From contig NZ_NEVM01000005.1 in NCBI RefSeq assembly GCF_002261225.1, positions 868,001 through 932,000 of the forward strand: a stretch of DNA of 64,000 bases. The letters are read 5' to 3'. Each line of letters opens with the position of its first letter. Position 1 is the stretch's first letter. Below are positions 25,563 to 36,900 of this stretch, piece by piece. The notes beneath the pieces are model-generated. The model worked only from the letters and a program-made list of their open reading frames with translations, was not told the origin of the DNA and ran no database searches. The translations under genes were made by a program, and so were the position numbers. Source of the stretch: Bordetella genomosp. 10 (lineage in GTDB: Bacteria > Pseudomonadota > Gammaproteobacteria > Burkholderiales > Burkholderiaceae_B).

Positions 25563-28500
25563 ATGAACGCTTCCCCGTCCGCCATCGAGATCCTGGAACG
25601 CCACAGCCGACAGCCCGCCGGAACGCTTGCCGCGTTGGGGATCGCGTCCCTGGCCGGCATCGTCCGTATGCGCAAGACGACCTTCGTCGCGAAATACCAT
25701 GAAGGCCTGGGCGGCAAGGCCAACGCGTCGCTGCTCTATCGCTACGCGCTCTCCCTCCTGCGCCATGCCCGCTCGCGCCAGGCCACGCCGATCGTCTCCG
25801 GCCAGCCTTATATCGGCGTGGCGCCCGACGACATCTCCGATCCGAACGAATTCCCGCCCACCTGGGTCAATCAGTTCGGCGTGGGCGGTCCCTATGCCGC
25901 GCAAGGCAGCCTGGGCGCGCAGGACTCGCCGGTGGCGTACGCCGCGATGCTGTACGACCTGGCCACGGAACTGGAGACGGAATTCGGCGACAGGTTCGAA
26001 CCGGACGACCCGGGCCACGACTACCGCCACAAGATGATCCCGCTGTCCCAGCGCCGGGCCGATATCGCCAGGATCGCGCTCACGTCCGTGACGGAAAGCC
26101 AGGTCATCCCGAAACTGGATCTGGTGAACCGGGTATTGCAGCAAGGCGTGGACGATTACCTGGCGTCCGTGTTCGGCGCCAGCCCCCCGGACAGCGCGAC
26201 GCGCGAGGAATTCACGGCCCGCATCGCGTACCCCGCCGACAAGCTGCCGTATCACGCCGCCTACGACCAGGCGAGGCAGGCTTGCGACGCCAGGCATCTC
26301 TCGCTGTTCCAGTTGATCTACGCCACCGACGCCGGCTTCCCCTGCGTCGACAAGATCTGGCCCGGCGCGGCGACCGACGCCGACATCCAGGCCGCGGGGC
26401 TCAGTCCCGCGCTCATCGCCGTCCTGGAATCGCAACCGGGAACGAGCAGCGGCGCCTCCGGCGACGGCGACAGCGAGGGCGACGACGCTGACGATCCCCA
26501 GGCGGACTATCGCAGCCGGTACTACGGCAACCCCAACATCAACGGGCTCAACGACGTCGCCACGCTCGGCGCCAGCCTGGGCGCGCCGGCCGATCGCATC
26601 AAGGAAATGCTCTGCGTCGACGGCGCCGGCAACAACACCGCGGTCACGCTGACGGCGTCGTATGCCTGGACACCCCCGCGCACCGAACAGAATGCCTACG
26701 AGAACAACCGGCTCCACGGCGCCCGCTACCTGTGCGCCGACGGCCCCCTGTGCCTGCTCGGCCTCGCCACCCCGGCGGCCGAGACCATGCGCCTGGCCAA
26801 CACGCCCGCGGACACGCCCAGCCTGAACACGGCCGTCGCGCCCTCGTTCTTCGTGAAGATCCACAAGCTGATGCGCCTGCACGACGCCACGGGCCTGCCC
26901 TTCGACCAGCTCGACGCGCTGATCGTCGCGGCCGCGAGCGCTTCGCTGGACACGCCGCCGGCCGCCGCGCCGGACTTCGGCGCCAACACCTATCGCCTGC
27001 TCGGCCTGTACGAGCGCTGGAAGGCCAGCCATGGCGCGACGCTGGAGGACATTTGCAGTTTCGCCTACCGGCTCGCGCTCGGGGCGGTCGGCAATGCCAC
27101 GCCGCAATTCGATCGCATCTTCAACAGCGTCCCGGGCATGACGCCGCTTCGCATCGACGACGGGCAGACCTTCGACCCCGCCGATTCCGGCGACGCCATC
27201 GTCGTCGCCCTGTGCGCTGCGTTGAAGATCGACCATGCGACGTTCCGCGCCATCGCCGCCGGGCTGCCCCAGGTGTCCGGAAAAATCGCCTTGTCCCTGG
27301 ACAACTACACGGCGCTGTTCAACCTGGTGCGCATTCCTTCCTACCTGGGCATTTCGCCGCAGGCCTTCGAGGCGCTGATGCTGCGCGTCCCCGACCGTCC
27401 CAACGCCCGCATGCTGGAGCGGCTGCGGGCCAATGGCCCACGGCTCAAGGCTGCCGAGGGGGCCGCCGACGGGACCGATCAAGGCCCCGATCTCATCGAC
27501 TGCCTCAACTATCTCGAATACGTGCTGGCCCTGCTGAAGCAGCGCGGCATCTCCCTGGCCGCCTACCTGGCGACCACGGCGCTCTACTACGACGGCAAGG
27601 ACGAACTTCCCGCCCCGGCCGTGGCGACGCAAAAGGAAGTGGAACTGGTGAACGGGGCGATCAGCCAGTCGCTCCCCGCGCGCGTCAACGTGACGGAGCT
27701 CCTGCAAAGCCTGCCCTTGCAGCGGCAGGACTACGCCGCGCCGCCCGTGACGATAGACTGGCAGCAAGCCATCGCGGCGACCGGCATCGTGGACGGCCAC
27801 GGGCTCATCGCCATGGAGTACGACGCGGACCGCACGGCGGCCTTCCGTCTTGCGCTCGACGGCTACCAATGGGTCGCCGGCCAGAAGACCGTGGACAACG
27901 CCACGCCGGAAGCCATCGCCAACATGGACGCCGCGTCGCTGCCGCTGCGCGAGGCGTTCGACGCGGCCTATCGGAATCAATGGCAGGTGACGGACAGCGT
28001 GCTACAGCAGGCCCTGGGGCTGGACAGCGCCGAGCTGATGCATGAAATCATACGCACCTGGGCCGACGGCGTCGTCAACGACGGCGCCGCCTCCGACTTC
28101 GCGGGCCGCCCGGGCGCCAGCTACGTCTTTCTTTCCGCCTGCGACGCCCTGAACGACGGACTACCCATCGCGGACGCCGGCCAGATCGACGGCAGCGCCG
28201 GCCTGCTGAAGCAGCTCGGCCTTTTCTCCCGCATGGCGCTGGTGGCGATCACCCACGGGCTCGGCGCTCCCGCCGTGCGGGCCACGGCGTACCGGCAACC
28301 GCTCGACGACGACACCGTGCAGAATTGGTTCGGCTTCGTCCCGCGGACCATGATGGGCAGCCTGTACATGCTGACGCCCGGCGCGTTCCTGGTCTTCTGC
28401 GCCTACGGCACATGGCGGGAACTGGCCGACAGCGAGGACGACGTGCTGCAATACCTGGCGGACGTCCATCTGCGCGGCGACGACATGACGGCGGACCAGG

Positions 28501-31500
28501 CCGCGCTGCGGCTGTCCGGCCAGATCGGCGCCGCCATCGAGGACGTCAAGGCCGCGGCGCCCTGGGCCGGCGGCGACACGTCCGCGACGAAAATCCTCAC
28601 CGTCGCCCAGATGCTCAAGGCGCTGGGCCTGCTATCGACCGCCGCGCGGGCGGGCCTGACGGCCGCGCAACTCCTGCGGACCGGCGCATTGGCGTACAAG
28701 GCGGACGGCGGCATCGCCCTGAACGTGGCCGCGGATCCCGCCTACCTCGCCTGGCGCGGCGCCGCGGCGAATCTGCTGGCCGGCGTCGGCGTGAAGTCCG
28801 ACAGCCGCTTGTGCCCGCTGGCGCCGGACGACGCCGGCATGGAAACGGTGCGCGGCGCGCTGGCGCGGAACCGGCGCAACGGCCTGTGCGGCGCATGGCA
28901 GGTTTTCATCGCGCGCCAGATCTACCGCAATGCCGACCTGGCGCTGACCCAGCAGGAAGTCTCGGAATACCTGCTGACCGACACCCAGGTCACGCAGGAC
29001 GTCGACACCAGCGTATTGGCCGACGCCATTGCCTCGCTGCAGCTCTACATCAACAATATCTTCAACGCCACGGAGCCCGGCTACGAGGGCGTGCAGTGGG
29101 CGCAACTGGATTACGCCACCGTCCTGGACGACTGGCAGCAGATCGATGCCCAGTACAGCACCTGGGCCGCCAATGTCGAACTGGGCGAGTATCCCGAGAA
29201 CTACCTGGCCCCGCCGCTGCGGCCGGACCAGACGCAAAGCTTCCAGGCCTTCTGCACGAACCTGCAGCAAGGCCCCATCGACGAACCGCGCGCGCTCGAC
29301 GCATTGCAGAAGTACCTGAGCGCGTTCGAACGCATCGCCAACCTGACCGTCGTCAGCGGCTACATGGACGAAATAAACGGCGGTCGGACCGATGCCTATG
29401 CCTTCCTCACGGGCCGCGTGCACCTGATCGGCAGGACGGCCACCGAGCCGGGCGCCTATTTCCTGCGCCGCGTCGATCTCATGCGCACCGACGACAAGGG
29501 CTACCCCCTGACCGACGCCTGGACGGACTGGCAGGAAATAACGGTGCTCGGCGACGCCGGCAGGATCGTGAGCATCCCGCGCGTGGCCACGCACAATTCG
29601 CGTCCGTCCGTCTGCTGGTTCGAACGGGAAATCATCGAGGACAGCGAACAGAACCGCTACTTCGAGGAAAACAATACCTACGCCGGCACCCACGAAAACC
29701 CGCAGAACGCCGTCATCAACCCCCTGGTCAGGCTGACGGGCTACGTCTCGTTCCTGATGCTGGATGGCACCTGGTCCATGCCGCAGGAAGTCGCGAGCGC
29801 ACAGGGCACGACCTACGGCAGGAACTCCCTCTTTTACTACTACAAGGAATCGGACGGCGTGGACCCCGTGGAATCCGACTACTGGACCATGGCGTTCGAA
29901 CACCGGCCCACGCCCGGCCTGCCGCCGGTCCTCTATGCGGTCCTTTACGCCGACGCGGCGCAGGCAAAGTCTCCCGACGATCCGGAGAACGGCTGGCAAT
30001 ACGCGCTGGTCGGCACGCTGGACGCGTTCGACGAGGCCAATACGACGAATGGCGCGACCGTCCCCGCGGACTACTGGGAAACGTTCGCCGGCACCACCGG
30101 ACTGACCGACGATGAGAAAAAGCAGGTGCAGAACCCGGCGCTGACGGGACAGTCCCGCGTCCAGGCGGGCGCCGAAGGCAATGCCGAACTGCCGAACGGC
30201 AATACGCAGGTCATCGTCGACGATTTTCCCGTGCTGGCTTCCGGCTTCGACGGCGCGGCGCCGCAGGCGCTGGCGCGCCTTACCGCGGAAACGCCGCAGA
30301 TCGGCGATGCCGTCAACGTACTGCGCTGCAAGGACAAGACGGGCAGGTTCACCTACCAGCCGGGCCTGAACCTCCATGGCGATTCGAGCAATCCCGTCAA
30401 TCCTCGCTTCTATCAAAGAGGCTGCACGTTCAGCCAGCCCAACCTGATCGAAAAGGGCTCCTGGACCGTCGATTTCAGCGACAGCGATTACCACCGGTGG
30501 ACGGGGACGCTGTATATCAAGCTGGCGTCGAATTGCGGCTTCACCTTCAAGGAGCCCGACCTGTCCGCGATAGGCGCGTCCAATGTGAAGCGCTATCTGC
30601 CGCAACTCTATTTCAAGGACTACAGGCAGTATCAGTGGTACACCCGGAAGATCTGGACGTATGCCGGTCTCGAACTGGAAGTGGATCTCGTCTTCTACGA
30701 TGACAACGACGTCACCGACGCGCGGAACAATACGCCGGCCGGCGCGCTAAGCTACGATCATTGGGGCGACTACCTGATACGGTTCTCCGACAACAATTGC
30801 GTCAATCCTTCCTCCGGGGACATCAACGCGCACCTGAATCCCGACACCCTGAACGTCACCGTGCAAACGCCGGGTTACGACAAATCGGGTCCCAGGCCGA
30901 AGAGCGGCAAACAGACGCACTGGGCCATCGACGCGGACAATTCGGCGCCGATGAATTTCAATACGCTGTACACGCCGGCCATCTCCCTGGGCAACTACCG
31001 GGACAAATCGAACTGGAAGGACGGCAACGGCGTCAGCCTAGCGCTTTTCAATCCCGGGACCAACAAGCAGACGGTCCAGGAGATCACGCCCTCCACCACC
31101 TTCGATATGACCTTCTCGTACACCAGGCAGGGCGCCGACATGTACGTCGGCATCCTGGAGACGGACGAGAACGGCGGCAACATGAAGACGGTCTGGCGCG
31201 GAGACTTCTTCCGGGAGGCGGGCTTCTTCGCCCTGCAGGATAAAAGCTATCCCTTCCTGGACAGTCATCTCGACCCGGATTTCGGCACCGCGCAGATGCT
31301 CAACATGCTGGGCAATCACCGCGACACCAACAGCAAGGACACCTTCCCCCTCATCCGCCTGAATACGACCTTCGCGCGCATGCTGGTGGGCAAGGCGTCG
31401 CAGGGCCTGCAGTCCCTGTATGCCTGGAGCACCCAAAGCGCCTACGAGCCGAAGCTGTCGGCCACGGACGCGATGCAGCCGCAATTGGACTACGAAGGCG

Positions 31501-33893
31501 CCAACAGCATCTATTTCTGGGAGATATTCTTTCACTGCCCGGCGATGATCGCCTATCTGCTTTCCGCCCAGGGCGACCACGCCGGCGCGCTCGCATGGCT
31601 GCAACGCATCTTCGATCCCCGGGCGCGCAACCAGATCGCCACGCTCGTCATCCCGGACGCGGACGGCACGCTGCGCCAGGCGGAGGTCGCCCCGTACTGG
31701 AAGAGCGAAGCCGTCACGCCGACGCGTCCCGGCTCGACCCAGCGGGCCTCGGAACAGCCCTGGCGCGCGATCGCGCCCTTCGCGCTGGCGTACGCGGACA
31801 CCACGCATTACCGCAAGTGGACGTATATGCAGTACATCCGCGCATTGACGGCCGTCGGCGACGACTATTACCGCCGCCTCACCCGCGACGGCGTGAACCA
31901 GGCCTATCAATGCTATGCGCGCGCGTTGTCCTTGCTGGGCCCGCGGCTCTTCCATTCGATCTCCGCCTTCCCGCCCGGCCTGGCGCTGGCGGACGTGACC
32001 ATCGACTTCAAGGAGGCCGTCCGCGAGGAAATCGCCGAACTCGTCCCCTGCCTGCCTATCCCGGTCCCCGCCCTGCTCACGCAGGCCGCCCCCGCCGTCA
32101 AGTGGGCCGATACCTTCGATCCGACCACCAACCCGCAGCTCGAAGGCCTGTGGGACACGCTGGACGCCAGGCTCTACAACATCCGCCACAACCTGGACAT
32201 CAACGGCACGCCCATGCGCCTGCCGCTGTATGCCGCGCCGGGGGATCCGGGCGAATTGCAGTCGCGCGCCGTCGGCGCGGCCACCGCCGGCGCCGTCGTC
32301 GCCGCGGATACGATGCCGATTCCGCCCTACCGCTACCAGGCCATCGCCGGGCTGGCGGACAAGGCCGTCGGCGCCCTCTCCTCCCTGGGCAACACGCTGC
32401 TGGGATTGCGCAGCAGCCAGGACGGACGCCGCCAGGAACAGTTGCAGATGTCGCAGCTCCTCCAGTTGTGGTCGTTCACGGACAAGGCGGCGCAACAGGG
32501 CATCGATATCGCCAGGGCGACGTTGAAGTCCCTGAACGCCAGCCTCCAGGCCAACAAGGAGCAGCAGGAATACTATGTCCGGCAGATCCGGGGCGGAGAC
32601 TCGCCCCTCGAAATCGCCGCGCTCTCGCTGCTGACGGCGGCCACCACGGCGAAGCTCGGCGCGCAAGGCCTCCTGCTGGGCATAGGCGGCTTGCGCAGCG
32701 CGCCCAACATCTTCGGCCTGGCCGTCGGCGGGCAGGACTACGGCGCCCTGCCCAGCGCGCTCGCCGGCATATTGATGGCCACGTCGGATATGGCGTCGAC
32801 CGCTTCGCAGGGGCTGTTCCAGCAGGCCGGTTTCCGCCGCCGCCGCGAAGAATGGCAGAACACGCTGGACAGTCTCAAGGCCACGGAGAAAGTCACCCGC
32901 GCCCAGATCGAGGCGCAGGAAATCCAGTTGCAGGCCGCGACCACGTCCAGGGAGCTGGCGCAGGCCCAGCACAGGCATAACCTGGAAATGTACGACTTCC
33001 TGCGGCATCGCTTCACCAACGACGCCCTGTACGGCTGGATGGCGTCGCGGATCGCGCCGCTGCAGTACCAGGCCTACGATGCCGCGCTGAGCCTGTGCCT
33101 GCTGGCGCAGTCCTGCTGGCGCAACGAGGTGGCGGACTGGACCACGACGTTCTTCCATGACGGAAGCTGGAACAGCCGCTACCAGGGCCTGCTCTCCGGC
33201 GAACCCCTGGCGCTGGCGCTGCTGCAGATGCAAAGCCTGTGGTACGGCTCGCGCCACGCGCGCCGGCTGGAAATCGTCAAGACGGTGTCCGTGAAGGCGC
33301 TGATGACGGAAGCGAAATTCAATGCCGCGCGCACCGGCGCCGGCGCCCGGCAATTCGCCTTCAGCCTGACGCAGCGGAACTTCGACGAAGACTATCCCGG
33401 CCATTACCTGCGCCAGATCGTGAGCGTGGCGATCACGCTGCCCGCGGCCATCGGGCCGTTGCAGAACGTCCGCGCCATCGTGCAGCAGACCGGATCGGCC
33501 ATCGTCCTGGACATGAGCGATCCGGCGGCCGCGCTGGACGCGGTCGACAAGAAGACCGTCGCGGCGCCCTCGATCAGGTTCGATTCGAACGCGCGGCAGT
33601 CGACGGCGTTGTCCACGGGGCTCCACGACGGCGGCGTCCTGGGCGGCGACGACGGCCGCTACCTGCCGTTCGAAGCCACCGGCGCGGTCTCGGACTGGAC
33701 CGTGACGTTTCCTTATTCCGGCAGCAACAAGACCGGCGCGGACCGGCCGCAGGCCGACGTGGAGCAGGACGCGGTGCTGGCCAGCCTAGACGACATCATA
33801 TTGACGTTGACGTACACGGCGCAGGACTCGGGCAAGGGCAGCGACGTATCGGCCTACTGGAACAACCACGACATGAGCGTCGTGTCCCAATGA
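25563..33893 (+). CDS. Tc toxin complex subunit A (TcA; pore and receptor-binding subunit)
   Basis: 2776 residues, longer than the usual 2300-2550. TcA pentamers bind a target cell and inject cargo through a needle-like channel. Order seen: an N-terminal VRP1-like helical region (about 1-700: SPVAYAAMLYDLATELE, RRADIARIAL) with an acidic low-complexity insert near 297-318; an ABC-toxin N-terminal/neuraminidase-like region at about 1240-1380 (YLSAFERIANLTVVSGYMDE, DAWTDWQEI); a strand-rich middle (about 1400-1960), the receptor-binding part; SIYFWEIFFHCPAMIAYLLSA and LQRIFDPRA near 1975-2020; LYNIRHNLDINGTPMRLPLYA near 2203; a long helical, partly hydrophobic channel segment (about 2240-2560); and a C-terminal TcB-binding beta domain (about 2560-2776). 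No signal peptide. TcB follows after 39 bases. Confidence 0.9.
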   Translation: MNASPSAIEILERHSRQPAGTLAALGIASLAGIVRMRKTTFVAKYHEGLGGKANASLLYRYALSLLRHARSRQATPIVSGQPYIGVAPDDISDPNEFPPTWVNQFGVGGPYAAQGSLGAQDSPVAYAAMLYDLATELETEFGDRFEPDDPGHDYRHKMIPLSQRRADIARIALTSVTESQVIPKLDLVNRVLQQGVDDYLASVFGASPPDSATREEFTARIAYPADKLPYHAAYDQARQACDARHLSLFQLIYATDAGFPCVDKIWPGAATDADIQAAGLSPALIAVLESQPGTSSGASGDGDSEGDDADDPQADYRSRYYGNPNINGLNDVATLGASLGAPADRIKEMLCVDGAGNNTAVTLTASYAWTPPRTEQNAYENNRLHGARYLCADGPLCLLGLATPAAETMRLANTPADTPSLNTAVAPSFFVKIHKLMRLHDATGLPFDQLDALIVAAASASLDTPPAAAPDFGANTYRLLGLYERWKASHGATLEDICSFAYRLALGAVGNATPQFDRIFNSVPGMTPLRIDDGQTFDPADSGDAIVVALCAALKIDHATFRAIAAGLPQVSGKIALSLDNYTALFNLVRIPSYLGISPQAFEALMLRVPDRPNARMLERLRANGPRLKAAEGAADGTDQGPDLIDCLNYLEYVLALLKQRGISLAAYLATTALYYDGKDELPAPAVATQKEVELVNGAISQSLPARVNVTELLQSLPLQRQDYAAPPVTIDWQQAIAATGIVDGHGLIAMEYDADRTAAFRLALDGYQWVAGQKTVDNATPEAIANMDAASLPLREAFDAAYRNQWQVTDSVLQQALGLDSAELMHEIIRTWADGVVNDGAASDFAGRPGASYVFLSACDALNDGLPIADAGQIDGSAGLLKQLGLFSRMALVAITHGLGAPAVRATAYRQPLDDDTVQNWFGFVPRTMMGSLYMLTPGAFLVFCAYGTWRELADSEDDVLQYLADVHLRGDDMTADQAALRLSGQIGAAIEDVKAAAPWAGGDTSATKILTVAQMLKALGLLSTAARAGLTAAQLLRTGALAYKADGGIALNVAADPAYLAWRGAAANLLAGVGVKSDSRLCPLAPDDAGMETVRGALARNRRNGLCGAWQVFIARQIYRNADLALTQQEVSEYLLTDTQVTQDVDTSVLADAIASLQLYINNIFNATEPGYEGVQWAQLDYATVLDDWQQIDAQYSTWAANVELGEYPENYLAPPLRPDQTQSFQAFCTNLQQGPIDEPRALDALQKYLSAFERIANLTVVSGYMDEINGGRTDAYAFLTGRVHLIGRTATEPGAYFLRRVDLMRTDDKGYPLTDAWTDWQEITVLGDAGRIVSIPRVATHNSRPSVCWFEREIIEDSEQNRYFEENNTYAGTHENPQNAVINPLVRLTGYVSFLMLDGTWSMPQEVASAQGTTYGRNSLFYYYKESDGVDPVESDYWTMAFEHRPTPGLPPVLYAVLYADAAQAKSPDDPENGWQYALVGTLDAFDEANTTNGATVPADYWETFAGTTGLTDDEKKQVQNPALTGQSRVQAGAEGNAELPNGNTQVIVDDFPVLASGFDGAAPQALARLTAETPQIGDAVNVLRCKDKTGRFTYQPGLNLHGDSSNPVNPRFYQRGCTFSQPNLIEKGSWTVDFSDSDYHRWTGTLYIKLASNCGFTFKEPDLSAIGASNVKRYLPQLYFKDYRQYQWYTRKIWTYAGLELEVDLVFYDDNDVTDARNNTPAGALSYDHWGDYLIRFSDNNCVNPSSGDINAHLNPDTLNVTVQTPGYDKSGPRPKSGKQTHWAIDADNSAPMNFNTLYTPAISLGNYRDKSNWKDGNGVSLALFNPGTNKQTVQEITPSTTFDMTFSYTRQGADMYVGILETDENGGNMKTVWRGDFFREAGFFALQDKSYPFLDSHLDPDFGTAQMLNMLGNHRDTNSKDTFPLIRLNTTFARMLVGKASQGLQSLYAWSTQSAYEPKLSATDAMQPQLDYEGANSIYFWEIFFHCPAMIAYLLSAQGDHAGALAWLQRIFDPRARNQIATLVIPDADGTLRQAEVAPYWKSEAVTPTRPGSTQRASEQPWRAIAPFALAYADTTHYRKWTYMQYIRALTAVGDDYYRRLTRDGVNQAYQCYARALSLLGPRLFHSISAFPPGLALADVTIDFKEAVREEIAELVPCLPIPVPALLTQAAPAVKWADTFDPTTNPQLEGLWDTLDARLYNIRHNLDINGTPMRLPLYAAPGDPGELQSRAVGAATAGAVVAADTMPIPPYRYQAIAGLADKAVGALSSLGNTLLGLRSSQDGRRQEQLQMSQLLQLWSFTDKAAQQGIDIARATLKSLNASLQANKEQQEYYVRQIRGGDSPLEIAALSLLTAATTAKLGAQGLLLGIGGLRSAPNIFGLAVGGQDYGALPSALAGILMATSDMASTASQGLFQQAGFRRRREEWQNTLDSLKATEKVTRAQIEAQEIQLQAATTSRELAQAQHRHNLEMYDFLRHRFTNDALYGWMASRIAPLQYQAYDAALSLCLLAQSCWRNEVADWTTTFFHDGSWNSRYQGLLSGEPLALALLQMQSLWYGSRHARRLEIVKTVSVKALMTEAKFNAARTGAGARQFAFSLTQRNFDEDYPGHYLRQIVSVAITLPAAIGPLQNVRAIVQQTGSAIVLDMSDPAAALDAVDKKTVAAPSIRFDSNARQSTALSTGLHDGGVLGGDDGRYLPFEATGAVSDWTVTFPYSGSNKTGADRPQADVEQDAVLASLDDIILTLTYTAQDSGKGSDVSAYWNNHDMSVVSQ

Positions 33894-33932
33894 CGCAGGC
33901 CGGAACGGCCGCCGCCCGGGAGCAAAACGGAA

Positions 33933-36900
33933 ATGGGTAAAACGCCAACCGCGCCGGCCGTCACGCCCGCGCCGCCCACCCTGCCCCAGCCCGGCGCCGG
34001 CGGCCTGGGCCTCGCATCGGTGGAAGCCGCGCCCATTGGCAACCAGGGCGGCACCGGCTTTTCGATCGACCTGCCCATCTCGCCCGGACGCGGTCATGCG
34101 CCGCGGCTGGCGCTGGCCAGCGGCGCCGGCGACGGCGCGTTCGGCTGGGGTTGGGACGCCGGCATCCCGTCGATACGGCGCCGCCTCGATCACGGCTTTC
34201 CCGGCTACGAACGCGACGACGACTTCGTCGGGCCGGACGGCGAGGTGATGACATTCGTCGCGGAGCCCTGCCCGCTTTCCTGGACGCCCGACCAGTACGC
34301 CACCCGCCAGTACATGCCGCGCAAGCAGAGCGACTTCTCGCGCATCGTCTACATGCAATCGCCGGCGGGGCAGGACGGAGACTTCTGGCAGGTCTCGACG
34401 GCCGACGGGGAAATACAGTGGTTCGGCAGAACCGCGGCGGCGCGCGTGCGCGACCCCGCCGACGCCACCCGCACGGCGGTCTGGCTATTGCAGGAATCCG
34501 TCACGCCGGACGGCCAGCACATCTACTATGAATACAGCGCCGGCCCCGACGCCGGCCAGGCCAGCCGCTACCTCGCCGCCATCCACTACGGCAACGTGGC
34601 TTACGAACAGCGCCCCTTCCTCTATCTCGCGGATACGGACGCCGCCCAGGGACCCGACGGCCAGCAATGGCTGTTCACGCTGCTGTTCGACTACGGCGTT
34701 CCCACGCTTCCCTGGCAGGCGCCGGCGCCCTACGACACCCTCAGGTCCCGACCCTGGGCCGGCCGGCGACAGGACCGCCACGTCGACCACGGCTACGGCT
34801 TCGCGGTCGCCGCCGACTACCTGTGCCGGCAGGTGCTCATGTACCACCGCCTCGACGGCAAGCGGCAGTTGAGCGGCAGCGGGACGCCGGCGCTGGTTTC
34901 CCGCCTGTGGCTGGACTACGAGGAAACGCCCTCGGCCTCGCGCCTGATGGGCGCGCAGCGCATGGCCTACGAGGCCGACGGCGCGTGGCGCTTCCTGCCC
35001 ATGGTGGACATCGAATGGACGCCGGACTTCGTCGCGCCGGCCGACGCGGGCTGCTGGACGGCCCTGGCGCAAGCCATGGCTCTTCCCATCGGCGGCGACG
35101 CCCCCGAACCCGATCCCATCCTGTATTCGGCGGCCGATCTGTACGGCGAAGGCATGGCCGGCCTGCTGCACCGGACAGGCAACTGCTGGTACTACCGCCG
35201 CCCCGTGCGCGACCGGCGCCCAGGCGCGACGGCGCGGGCGATTACCTACGGACCGCGGACATTGCTGGACGGCGTTCCCGTCATCAGCGGCGCCCCCGAC
35301 AACCTGCTGATGGACATCAACGGCGACGGCTGCCTGGAAAGCCTGAAGTTCGGCGCGGTCGGCCCGCGCGGCTATCACGCCATGCAGGCCGACCGGACGT
35401 GGTCGGCTTTCGTCCCGGTCCAGAGCTTGCCCGCGGAGATCGGCGCCCCGTATGCGCGCTTCGGCGACATGCATGGTTCGGGCCTGCCGGACCTGTTCGT
35501 CCTGTCGCCCACCTCGGTGCGCTACTACGCCAACCAGTCCAGCGATACCGGCGTCGCTTTCTCCGCGCCGCGCGACGTCGCACAGGATGCCGGCGTCGTC
35601 CTGCCCATACCCGGGCGCAATCCCCGCGAATGGGTGAATTTCGCCGACGTGCTGGGCTCGGGGCAGGCGCATCTGGTGCGCCTGCGGCACGACTCGCTGA
35701 CCTATTGGCCCTGGCTGGGCGACGGCCGCTTCGGCAGCCCCGTCACGATGACCGCGTCGCTGCCTTTCGACGCGGCCGCCTTCGACCCCGAACGGGTGTA
35801 TTTCCTGCCCCTCTTCGGACCGCGGGCGCCGGATCTGGTCTACGCGGACGTGGACGGCATCCGGATCTTCCAGAACCAGTGCGGCAACGGCTACGCCGGC
35901 ACGCCCGTCACCATCCCCTACCCCGCCGGCTTCCACCTGGGCGCCCTCGCGCAAATCCGCTGTTCCGATCTCGCGGGCACCGGCGGCGTCAGCATCGTGC
36001 TGGTCCAGCCCTATGGCGACGTGACGCCGCCCCACGGCTATCCCGGGTCCGGCGCGACCCGCTACTGGCGCGTCGACCTCAATGCCACGGCGCCTTATCG
36101 GCTGGCCGCGCTGGACAACAACGCGGGCGCCCGCACCCAGGTAAGCTGGCGCAGCTCGATCCAGGACTGGCTCGACGAGAAAATCGAGACCGGCGATCGC
36201 GCGCCGGGCAACCGCCCCGGCGCGCGCATGGTGGTGGACCAGATCGCGAAGATCGACTACATCGCCAATCTGCAACGCATCTCGACGCCCAAATACCGCG
36301 ATGGCGTGTGGGACGGCCGCGAACGGGAACCCCGCGGCTTTCGCTATACCGAAATCGCGCAGCAGACCTGCGACTGGCCCGGCGCGACGCCGGTATCGGC
36401 GCTGGCGCCTTCGGTCACCAGGACCTGGTTTCACGCGGGCAGGGATACGGACGACCAGCTTACCTCCGCGCCCGGCACGCCCTATTTCTACGGGACGCCT
36501 TATTCGGAGCCGTCGGCTTTCGCCGACATGGCGACGCGGTATACCGCATTGAACAGCGCCACGACGGCCCAGGATCCCTGGCACGACACCGTGGTTGCGC
36601 CCTCCTACCAAAGCCTGCGCTGGTGGCAAGCCCGCGCGCTCGCCGGCTGCCCGCTGCGCGTCGAAACCCATGGCGCGGACGAGGTGCCGCTGACTTCCCG
36701 GCACCTGCGTTGGCAGAGCCGCATAGCGTGGCCCTCCGAACGATATCCGGTCGTCCTGCCCATGCAACTGGAGTCGATGACCTACGACTACGAAGGGTAC
36801 GCCACCGACCCCTTGATCACGCAGACCGTGGAGATGGATGCCGACCACTACGGCTACGCCACCTGGCGCCTGGACATCGCCTATCCGCGGCAACTGGAGG

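Noticed and set aside
25476..27980. 834-codon open frame on the minus strand opposite TcA
   Set aside because: Shadow of the GC-rich TcA gene: low-complexity Arg/Gly/Val/His-rich translation, no ribosome site and no domain pattern. Similar large shadows oppose TcA at 31038-33626, TcB at 34485-37175 and the 57805-60975 genes.
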